Below, in pieces: positions 1 to 6,115 of a stretch of 7,522 nt of DNA; positions within the stretch are counted from its first letter, which is position 1; the number at the start of each line of letters is the position of its first letter. The notes under the pieces were generated by a model. That model was not told the origin of the DNA. It made no database searches and saw nothing but the letters and a program-made list of their open reading frames with translations. The DNA comes from an uncultured Prevotellaceae bacterium (GTDB taxonomy: Bacteria; Bacteroidota; Bacteroidia; Bacteroidales; Bacteroidaceae): contig CAMPCG010000137.1 in the NCBI GenBank assembly GCA_946644025.1, forward strand, positions 1-7,522. The letters are read 5' to 3'. The translations under genes and the position numbers were made by a program.

Positions 1-87
1 GGGGAGCGGCTGCGCCGTCGTTTGGTATACCTTGGACTTTTTAAAGTGGACTCAGATATTGCTTGGATAAGTATAATCATCTGTATA

Positions 88-1791
88 ATGAAAAAGATAT
101 GTATATTTATATTTGCTCTTCTCTGTACTAACGCATACGCGCAGTTGTTAGTCAACGGGAAAAACGTATTCTTCGACGAAGCGACCAGTACCTTGCTCGC
201 CACGGTGCCAAAGAGCTTGTTCGGCCACGATGCCGCGCTGCCAGTAGAGATAATGCCGGGTTGGCAGGACGTCACCATCGACTCCCAACAGCCAGTGGCC
301 GACACCCCGTTTCTTTTCTCGCAACTATCGGCAGAGCGCAAATGGGCGGTAAAGGCAACGAAGGCCGACGGCTCCACGCTCGAAGCCACGCTGCAGTTCA
401 CCTTCCTGCCCATCGTGCAGCTGTTGCCCTCCGCTGCCGAGGGTTTCAGCAGTGTTTACCAGCAAGCCGCATTTGTCTATTCACAACCCGAATCCGCCAC
501 CACCGACACGCTCACAGCCCGCATCAAGTGGCGCGGCGGAACGACCAACGCCCCCGACAAGCACAAGCGCAACTACAAGGTGAACTTCGACACCGACCAG
601 CGCTTCTTCGGTCTGCGCAACGACGACAAGTGGATGCTCGACGCTGGTCAGCCCGACGTGTTCCGGCTGCGCAACCGCATCGCCATGGACCTGTGGAACA
701 AGATGGCCCGTAAGCCCTACTACGCCGACCAGGAGCCTAAGGCGCTCAACGGCGTGAGGGGCGATGTCGTGGAGCTGTTCCTGGGCGACGAGTGGCGAGG
801 CATCTACAACCTCTCCGAGTTCATAGACCGCAAGCAGCTGAAGCTTAAGAAGATTGACAGCCAGACGGGCGAGATACGCGGATGCCTCTACAAGGGAGTT
901 AGTTGGAACAAGGTCCAGATGTTCGACTACTTCGACAGCTACGACAACACCAAGGACACGTTCCACGGCTACGAGTTCAAGTACCCCGAGCTGGGCGATG
1001 ACAGCGACACCGTAGACTGGGCGCCGTTCGTCGAGGCCAACAACTTCGTCAACAAGAGCACCGACGAGGACTTCCAAGAGCACATTGACGAATATGTCGA
1101 CATGCCCGTGCTTACCGACTACCACATCTTCTTTAATGTGGTCAATGCCTTGGACAACGCAGGAAAGAATATGTACTGGGCCGTCTACGATAAGACTGCC
1201 TCCTGCCGTATCACGCCTGCCCCCTGGGACCTCGACGCCACTTTTGGCCAGCGGTGGGGCGGGAAGCTCGTCTACGAAGTCGTCGAGGGGCTGACAATCT
1301 CGCCCGAATTTCGCATGGACTTCGAACTGATGCTCACCGACCGCATGTTTGAGCACAACTTCAACGACTACCTGGGTCAGCTCAACGAGCGTTACCGTCA
1401 GCTGCGCCAGCCAGGCCAGCCCCTCCACACCGACAGCATCCTCGCCATTGTAGCGGGCTACTACAAGGCCGTCAAGAACAGCGGAGCCGCCAGCCGTGAG
1501 GAGGCCAAGTGGAGCGGCGACAGCGACGTGTGGGGTGATGTCATCGACTTCGACAAGGAGTATGCCTATATCTGCGACTGGATATGCCGCCGCATGGAGT
1601 TCATCGACCAGTCAGGACTGCCGATGTTCTATACCAAGTCCTACTTCGACGAGCTGAGCGTCAATCTGCCATCGAGAGACATTGGCAATGACAGCGAGAT
1701 ATACAACCTTAGCGGCCTTCGCGTGAAGAATACGGCAAACTTGCAGCCCGGTATCTACATAAAGAACGGGAAGAAAGTGGTCATCAAGTGA
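88..1791 (+). CDS. Secreted CotH-family protein
   Basis: The 567-residue product begins with a signal peptide (MKK, a hydrophobic stretch, then AYA at 16-18 followed by Q), so it is probably exported. The middle has the CotH-family pattern: KHKRNYKVNF at 158-167, a GLRNDDKWML segment at 175-184, DVVELFLGDEWRGIYNLSE at 226-244, and PAPWDLDATFG at 377-387, whose W380-D-L-D383 corresponds to the kinase-like acidic motif. Family knowledge: CotH proteins are atypical secreted protein kinases in spore-formers; in Bacteroidota their substrates are largely unknown. The tail (about 538-567, IYNLSGLRV then PGIYIKNGKKVV) resembles the short C-terminal modules of exported Prevotella/Bacteroides proteins, some of which are type IX secretion signals. 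The frame is open upstream, but the ATG at 88 directly precedes the signal peptide and was chosen for that reason. No Shine-Dalgarno or clear TAnnTTTG promoter is visible upstream. Family call is firm; substrate unknown. Confidence 0.9.
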   Translation: MKKICIFIFALLCTNAYAQLLVNGKNVFFDEATSTLLATVPKSLFGHDAALPVEIMPGWQDVTIDSQQPVADTPFLFSQLSAERKWAVKATKADGSTLEATLQFTFLPIVQLLPSAAEGFSSVYQQAAFVYSQPESATTDTLTARIKWRGGTTNAPDKHKRNYKVNFDTDQRFFGLRNDDKWMLDAGQPDVFRLRNRIAMDLWNKMARKPYYADQEPKALNGVRGDVVELFLGDEWRGIYNLSEFIDRKQLKLKKIDSQTGEIRGCLYKGVSWNKVQMFDYFDSYDNTKDTFHGYEFKYPELGDDSDTVDWAPFVEANNFVNKSTDEDFQEHIDEYVDMPVLTDYHIFFNVVNALDNAGKNMYWAVYDKTASCRITPAPWDLDATFGQRWGGKLVYEVVEGLTISPEFRMDFELMLTDRMFEHNFNDYLGQLNERYRQLRQPGQPLHTDSILAIVAGYYKAVKNSGAASREEAKWSGDSDVWGDVIDFDKEYAYICDWICRRMEFIDQSGLPMFYTKSYFDELSVNLPSRDIGNDSEIYNLSGLRVKNTANLQPGIYIKNGKKVVIK

Positions 1792-1828
1792 TTACCAGGC
1801 TTTGCGTTGATAAAGTGAACAGTGCACT

Positions 1829-2974
1829 ATGAATTATATACTATGTGTAGGAGTATTCCTGCTCGTCAATTCCATTTTCATCTGGAAATACCTTTCCCGC
1901 ACTGCCTATAGCCCTGTTGTAGGCATCCTGGTATGGTCGTTGCTGGCAGGAGCCGTCTGTGCACTGGCTTTTCGGCTGTTTAGCAATGAGCGCAGGGCCA
2001 AGTGGGCCTCCATGGTGCTCTTAGCTGCATGTTTCTCAGTCATCGCGTCGGCCCTTGTGTTGATAGACCCGCTCTCGGTGAACGTTGACCGATGGTCGGC
2101 ACTGGACTATTTCATCCGCGCCCTTTTCGACGGCACCTATCCTTACGGCGTAGAGACGCATATAGGTAACCACCCCTCGCCATTCCCTTTGTGGCACTAT
2201 CTGCACATACCTTTTTATTGGTTAGGCGATGTCGGTCTCGGTCTTTTTGCCTATCTTGCTGCGTTCGTGTTTACTGTCCGCTGGTTCACCCGCTCGTGGA
2301 TTCCCACCTTTTTCTCCTTGCTTCTGCTGTCGCTGTCTCCGGCCTATTGGTGGGAGGTAATCGTGCGCAGTGACGGTCTGGGCAACGCCATGGTCGTGTT
2401 TTGCATTATTATGTGGATGGAGCGCCGGCAAATATCCTTTAGCCATCCCAAGCAAGGACCATGGGTAGCCTGCGCTTTCATTTGTGGGCTCGTGGCCGTA
2501 ACCCGCCTTTCCGCTGCCCTGCCACTGGCCATCTATACCTTCAAGAGCTTCCTGTTCGCCTCTCATCGCCGACAACTCCTCTCGCTGCTGATGATCATGG
2601 CCATTGTGCTGCTCTTCTTCGCCCCCTACATCTTTTGGGATACACAGACCTGGATATTCTTCAGCGTCAACCCCATGATGACCCAGACCCAGCAGGGCCA
2701 CCCGCTTGTCCTGCTCCTGATGATAGGCATAGAGCTCTGGCTGGTCCTGCGCTACAACACGACCTTCGACCGTTATGTCAGTTCCACGGCTTGTTTCTTG
2801 TTCGTATTCTTTCTGACTGCTATTGTAAACAATCACCTCATCAGCAATGCTGAAACGCCCTGGATGGAAGATGCGAGTTTCGACATATCCTACCTCACCC
2901 TGGCATTTCCTTATTGCCTCTTCTCATTAGCCCGGAGAGAGAGCGGACAGCTTTGGACTTCACAAAGCCGATAA
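1829..2974 (+). CDS. Polytopic membrane protein, possible GT-C type glycosyltransferase
   Basis: A 381-residue protein made largely of hydrophobic segments (for example about 4-19, 28-50, 60-79, 118-132, 158-170, 211-228, 240-260, 282-298, 311-325 and 353-367), so an inner-membrane protein. After the third segment comes a polar loop with D87-R88-W89, followed by DYFIRALFDGTYPYG at 93-107 and N114-H115-P116. An acidic residue in the first outer loop followed by a short conserved polar stretch is how GT-C fold, polyprenyl-sugar-dependent glycosyltransferases look, and R170-S171-D172 may belong to the active face. I do not recognise a named family, so the enzymatic role is inference. It lies 37 bp after the CotH gene on the same strand and could be co-transcribed. 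Its last 26 codons overlap the end of the convergent acyltransferase gene. The start ATG at 1829 gives a normal first membrane segment. GC is visibly lower than in the genes after position 4056. Confidence 0.55.
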   Translation: MNYILCVGVFLLVNSIFIWKYLSRTAYSPVVGILVWSLLAGAVCALAFRLFSNERRAKWASMVLLAACFSVIASALVLIDPLSVNVDRWSALDYFIRALFDGTYPYGVETHIGNHPSPFPLWHYLHIPFYWLGDVGLGLFAYLAAFVFTVRWFTRSWIPTFFSLLLLSLSPAYWWEVIVRSDGLGNAMVVFCIIMWMERRQISFSHPKQGPWVACAFICGLVAVTRLSAALPLAIYTFKSFLFASHRRQLLSLLMIMAIVLLFFAPYIFWDTQTWIFFSVNPMMTQTQQGHPLVLLLMIGIELWLVLRYNTTFDRYVSSTACFLFVFFLTAIVNNHLISNAETPWMEDASFDISYLTLAFPYCLFSLARRESGQLWTSQSR

Positions 2975-3986
2975 CATTCGCCGCCTTGCTGATGAAGAAA
3001 ATCAAGGCAGTGTTTATAATAAAGAGCGAAACGATACCTACGACAACGACTACCCACAAAGGCCACTTCGTAAGGATTGCTGTGCCGATGAGCGAGACAA
3101 ACAGCCACATCCCGTAGTTATGGTAGAGGTAGATGGTGAAGATGTGGCGGTTCCAGAAATCCACTATTCTTGGAAATGGGAGGCGGAAGTTCCCTGCAAT
3201 CAGTGATAAAGCGCTTAGGCTGACGATGCCAAAGAGCATGAATAGCGTGGAGGGAGGAAATTTCTCTAACTGGAAGTCCGGAAGCCGGCCCTTGCTTAGA
3301 ATGACAAGCAGCAGGGCCGAGACAGCCAGGATGATTACGGTCGTGCGGGTAGAAACGCGGCGATAACAGACAAAACCAGCCACAAAGAAAACATTGTAGC
3401 AAAAGATGTAGAGAGAGGTCATGCAGATTATCTGCCAGACACTTACAATGCCCTCATAGCGAGGAAAGCCTGTCAAGTGGTAGGCCAAATCGGTGCAGAC
3501 CATCATCGCCGCCGCCAAGAGCAAGTAGGCAAGTCCCCATTTCTCGGCCAGGCGACGCTGAAAATGAAACGAAACAGAGATAACCAGATAGGGGGCTATA
3601 AACCAAAGGTGCATGGCGTATGGCAGTCCGGGAATCTCCCTTGCCAGCAATATTTTCAGGAAATCGCGCAGACTGAAGGAGGAAGGGGCTAAGTCCCACA
3701 AAAATATGATGAGCAGCGACAAAGCGGCATAGACGTAATAGGGTAACAGCACCCTTTGGCAGCGGTTACTCAACGTTTCCCAGAAGCGTTTTGGGCGTGA
3801 CAGCCTTGCAGAAGCCCCCGACACAAAGAATATGACAGGCATCTCGACGAGAATGAGCGAGGTGGCGGCCGAGGTATATGGTAAGAACCAATAGACCAAA
3901 TGTACACAACAGGCAATGTACATCATGGTATAGCCTCGTATGGCATCGAGCCTTACGTCTCGCTTGGAACCTAATGCATAGTTCAT
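2895..3986 (-). CDS. Acyltransferase family 3 membrane protein
   Basis: The 363-residue product fits the acyltransferase-3 (OafA/NodX-like) family in length and layout, with about ten membrane segments. Near the N-terminus is R12-L-D14-A-I-R17-G, then H29 in the first membrane segment (CCVHLVYWF), which is the usual position of the family's catalytic histidine. FFVSGASARLSRPKRF at 53-68 and RVLLPYYVY at 78-86 match the family's second and third conserved blocks, and MHLWFIAPYLV at 125-135 and IYLYHN at 285-290 the later ones. Family members transfer acetyl or other acyl groups from a cytoplasmic donor onto a glycan at the membrane. The gene follows the LicD-type gene on the same strand after 69 bp and probably shares its transcript, which suggests decoration of the same glycan. 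Its 3' end overlaps the convergent membrane-protein gene by 80 bp. The specific acyl group and acceptor are unknown. Confidence 0.85.
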   Translation of the reverse strand: MNYALGSKRDVRLDAIRGYTMMYIACCVHLVYWFLPYTSAATSLILVEMPVIFFVSGASARLSRPKRFWETLSNRCQRVLLPYYVYAALSLLIIFLWDLAPSSFSLRDFLKILLAREIPGLPYAMHLWFIAPYLVISVSFHFQRRLAEKWGLAYLLLAAAMMVCTDLAYHLTGFPRYEGIVSVWQIICMTSLYIFCYNVFFVAGFVCYRRVSTRTTVIILAVSALLLVILSKGRLPDFQLEKFPPSTLFMLFGIVSLSALSLIAGNFRLPFPRIVDFWNRHIFTIYLYHNYGMWLFVSLIGTAILTKWPLWVVVVVGIVSLFIINTALIFFISKAANVIGFVKSKAVRSLSGLMRRGNKEMPG

Positions 3987-4020
3987 AATACTTTCTGAAA
4001 GAAGGGCGGGGGGAGAGCCT

Positions 4021-4075
4021 GTCGTAGCCTCCTCGGGGGGCTGAAGGGCGGACTTCTACCTTACAAAGCTACGAC
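4021..4075. repeat. Inverted repeat between the LicD and acyltransferase genes
   Basis: GTCGTAGC at 4021-4028 is the exact reverse complement of GCTACGAC at 4068-4075, with 39 bp between. The right arm lies inside the last codons of the LicD-type gene; the left arm is in the 69-bp intercistronic gap. The loop is G-rich on the plus strand. In minus-strand mRNA this could form a stem at the gene junction. No T-run follows on the minus strand, so it is not a standard intrinsic terminator. A 9-bp direct repeat, GAAGGGCGG, occurs at 4001-4009 and 4043-4051 in the same gap. An 8-bp stem with a long loop could be chance. Confidence 0.35.
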
Positions 4076-4889
4076 GGTCGTGATACTGCCGGTAGGGCAA
4101 GTCGTAGTCCAGGAAGAAGAAGTTGTGCTGCCGCTGTCGGCTGGCTGTCGGCGGCGTCATGTAGTCGTCGCCGTATTTCTGGCGCAGGTAGGTGTCGGCC
4201 TGCTCCACTCCCATGACGGTGTGCCCGTCGAAGTTGTAGGGCTGTGGCGTTCCGAGCACGTCCTTCGACATCACCCCGCGCAGTCCGTCGTCGTAGTCCA
4301 GCACGCGGTCGGCGCGGTCGTAGTCGTAGGCATGATAGGCCTTGAGCAGCTGCCGCCGCGCCCACTCGTGGGTGAAGAGCCGCTGCACGAGCACCACGGG
4401 CCATGCCGACGGCCCGTGTCCGTGCTTGTAAGGGTCGCGGTGGAGGAAGTAGAGCAGCTTGTCGCAGGCCTTGTAGCGCGCCACGGCCAGTCGCTGCATG
4501 AGCCTGTTTGACGAGATGCCGTCGATGGGGAACACGTCTATGTAGATGCCGCCTACGTAGTCCGAGTGCTCGCGCTCTATGAGCGTGGTGCTGGCGTCGA
4601 CAATCTTGCCGAAGCCTCCGGGAAACGTAGGGCTCGTCTCGATGGCCAGTGCCTCCAGCGGCTCGGGCAGCCACTCGCTGGCGTGGGCCATGAGCCGGTC
4701 GTAGTCGGGCCGAGGCATACAGATGTCCATGTCGTCGTCCCAGGGAATGAAGCCCCCGTGGCGCACGGCACCGAGCATGGTGCCCGCCCAGCAGTAATAG
4801 CGCAGCCCGTGCTCGCGGCAGACAGCGTCCACGCGCAGCAGTATCTGCAGGATGCGCCGATGAAGCTTTTCTATATCGTATGCAGCCAT
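4056..4889 (-). CDS. LicD-family phosphotransferase
   Basis: The 277-residue product carries the hallmark LicD block: YYCWAGTMLGAVRHGGFIPW at 31-50 followed by DDDMDICM at 51-58, whose aspartates are the expected metal and nucleotide ligands of this nucleotidyltransferase-like fold, and then R60-P-D-Y63. A second family block is GGIYIDVFPIDG at 113-124. LicD proteins transfer phosphocholine or similar phospho-substituents from a CDP-activated donor to cell-surface glycans; Bacteroidota members may use other donors. No membrane segment is visible, so it is probably cytoplasmic. The ATG at 4889 was chosen because the promoter's TAnnTTTG box (4899-4906) lies only 9 bp upstream, so any start further 5' would be outside the transcript. 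The next internal Met would remove part of the conserved block. It is divergent to the GT4 gene and upstream of the acyltransferase. Family call is strong; the group transferred is unknown. Confidence 0.93.
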   Translation of the reverse strand: MAAYDIEKLHRRILQILLRVDAVCREHGLRYYCWAGTMLGAVRHGGFIPWDDDMDICMPRPDYDRLMAHASEWLPEPLEALAIETSPTFPGGFGKIVDASTTLIEREHSDYVGGIYIDVFPIDGISSNRLMQRLAVARYKACDKLLYFLHRDPYKHGHGPSAWPVVLVQRLFTHEWARRQLLKAYHAYDYDRADRVLDYDDGLRGVMSKDVLGTPQPYNFDGHTVMGVEQADTYLRQKYGDDYMTPPTASRQRQHNFFFLDYDLPYRQYHDRRSFVR

Positions 4890-4898
4890 AATGTGCCG

Positions 4899-4928
4899 CA
4901 AAGGTAGCATAAAAGGGCAAAACGGCAA
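4899..4928 (-). promoter_or_regulatory. Bacteroides-type promoter for the LicD gene
   Basis: On the minus strand, TTG (4928-4926), a 19-bp spacer, then TACCTTTG (4906-4899) match the known Bacteroides primary-sigma promoter (TTG or TTTG near -33, TAnnTTTG near -7). Only 9 bp separate the end of the box from the ATG at 4889, so the transcript would begin about 5-6 nt before the start codon. It lies back to back with the promoter of the GT4 gene; 17 bp separate the two -33 elements. Confidence 0.7.
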
Positions 4929-4945
4929 AATTATCGGGCATAAAT

Positions 4946-4976
4946 TTGTCTATTATTCTATATTTTGGTACTTTTG
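4946..4976 (+). promoter_or_regulatory. Bacteroides-type promoter for the GT4 gene
   Basis: TTG at 4946-4948 (within ATTTG), a 20-bp spacer, then TACTTTTG at 4969-4976 fit the Bacteroides -33/-7 consensus. Eight bases separate the box from the ATG at 4985, so the mRNA leader would be only about 5 nt. This decides the start codon: the upstream in-frame TTG at 4946 is itself part of the -33 element and cannot be translated from this promoter. Confidence 0.7.
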
Positions 4977-4984
4977 CACTTCAA

Positions 4985-6115
4985 ATGCAGAACATCATCC
5001 ACATTGTCTCCAACCGTGAGTGGGGCGGCGGCGAGCAGTACGTGCTCGACCTGGCCAGCCGCCAGCGTGCCGACGGCATCGGCGTCACCGTGGTGTGCAA
5101 GCCCGTGGAGTCCATCCGCCGCAAGTACGACGAGGCCGGGCTGCGCGTGCTCACCATGCCGCTGGGCGGCGTGCTCGACGTACGTAGCGCCATCGCCCTC
5201 GCCCGTGAGGTCTCGTGCCTCTCGCCACCATTCCCGACGCGTCAGCGTCGGGCACCCCTCACCGTCATCCACGCCCATAACTTCAAGGATGCCTTCACTG
5301 CCTGCTATGCCCGCCGCCTGTCGAGGCGGAGCGATGTGCGGGTGGTGATGTGCCGCCACCTCACGCGCAAGGGCAAGAACACCCTGCCCTACCGCTGGCT
5401 CTACCGCGAGCTTGACTGCCTGTGTCTGGACTCGGAGGTGTCGCGCCGCGAGTTTCTCAGCACCCGTCCCTCCATCGACCCCCAGAAGCTGCGCATCGTC
5501 CACACGAGCATCGTCGTGCCGCGGGGGGTGGAGGCCGTCGACGTCCGCGGGCGTTTCGACATCCCCGCCGATGCCGTCATCGCCATGTTCCACGGCCGCC
5601 TCGACCCCGAGAAGGGGCTTGACGCCCTGCTCGAGGCAATGGCCCTGCTCAACGGCCACCTGCGGGGACCGCAGGAACTGCGCCTCGTCCTCGTAGGCCG
5701 CGGCAGCGATGAGTACACGGCCCACCTGGTGCAGAAGGCCGCCGAGCTGGGCATCACCGGCAGTGTCGTCTTCGCCGGGTTCCAGCACCCCGTGCTGCCC
5801 TGGGTGGCCGCTGCCGACGTCGGCGTGTTGGCCTCTACGGTGAGCGAGGGCTGTCCCCTGTCGCCGATGGAGTATATGTCTCAGGGTCGTCCCGTCGTCG
5901 TGACCAACAACGGCGGGCAGTGCGAGTATGTCGCCGACGGCAGCAACGGGCTCCTCGTGACCCCCGGCGACGTCGAGGCGCTGGCCCGTGCACTCAGCAG
6001 CCTGGCTGCCGACCCTGCCCTGCGCCAACGGCTGGGCCATCAGGCCAGGGCCGACTTCGACGACCACCTGAACTACGACCACTTCTACCAACAGATAAAC
6101 GCCATCTACCAATGA
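4985..6115 (+). CDS. GT4-type (GT-B fold) glycosyltransferase
   Basis: The 376-residue product is of normal length for family GT4. The N-terminal domain starts MQNIIHIVSN, has the acceptor-side glycine loop G14-G-G-E-Q18, and the strand VIHAHN at 94-99. The C-terminal domain has FHGRLDPEKGLDALLEA at 202-218, typical of nucleotide-sugar binding, and the retaining E-x7-E motif at E288 and E296 (EGCPLSPME), followed by GRPVVVTNNGGQCEYV. It would transfer a sugar from a nucleotide donor to a growing surface glycan in the cytoplasm. Residues 80-90 (SPPFPTRQRRA) are encoded by a palindromic repeat element and form an extra basic loop between the helix ending near 76 and the VIHAHN strand; reading frame and downstream motifs are intact. 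The stop overlaps the start of the barrel-protein gene (ATGA). Sugar and acceptor cannot be inferred. Confidence 0.93.
   Translation: MQNIIHIVSNREWGGGEQYVLDLASRQRADGIGVTVVCKPVESIRRKYDEAGLRVLTMPLGGVLDVRSAIALAREVSCLSPPFPTRQRRAPLTVIHAHNFKDAFTACYARRLSRRSDVRVVMCRHLTRKGKNTLPYRWLYRELDCLCLDSEVSRREFLSTRPSIDPQKLRIVHTSIVVPRGVEAVDVRGRFDIPADAVIAMFHGRLDPEKGLDALLEAMALLNGHLRGPQELRLVLVGRGSDEYTAHLVQKAAELGITGSVVFAGFQHPVLPWVAAADVGVLASTVSEGCPLSPMEYMSQGRPVVVTNNGGQCEYVADGSNGLLVTPGDVEALARALSSLAADPALRQRLGHQARADFDDHLNYDHFYQQINAIYQ
5224..5254. repeat. Palindromic element copy 1, inside the GT4 gene
   Basis: A 31-bp block whose core is CCCGACGC (5233-5240), loop GTCA (5241-5244), GCGTCGGG (5245-5252): a perfect 8-bp stem with a 4-nt loop. 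The preceding nine bases (5224-5232, GCCACCATT) and the two following bases also match a second copy at 6463-6493. The two copies agree at 29 of 31 positions, and both differences lie at paired stem positions. Here it is read as SPPFPTRQRRA. It looks like a small dispersed palindromic element accepted in frame in a loop. Confidence 0.8.

Noticed and set aside
1..44. Tail of an upstream gene
   Set aside because: Two frames stay open to stops at 42-44 and 68-70, and the first 20 bases are GC-rich, but neither short peptide can be assigned, so no partial gene is called.
481..1428. Long open frame on the minus strand opposite the CotH gene
   Set aside because: It is the antisense of a gene with clear family motifs; its translation is rich in Val/Leu/Glu without any domain. 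It is a by-product of GC-rich codon use.
1821..1828. AGTGCACT palindrome just before the membrane-protein start
   Set aside because: A single 8-bp palindrome with no second copy in the window is compatible with chance.
4064..4071. TAGCTTTG on the minus strand as a separate promoter for the acyltransferase
   Set aside because: The box matches TAnnTTTG, but the nearest TTG is 26 bp away and the box lies within the LicD coding end. A six-base match on its own is expected by chance.
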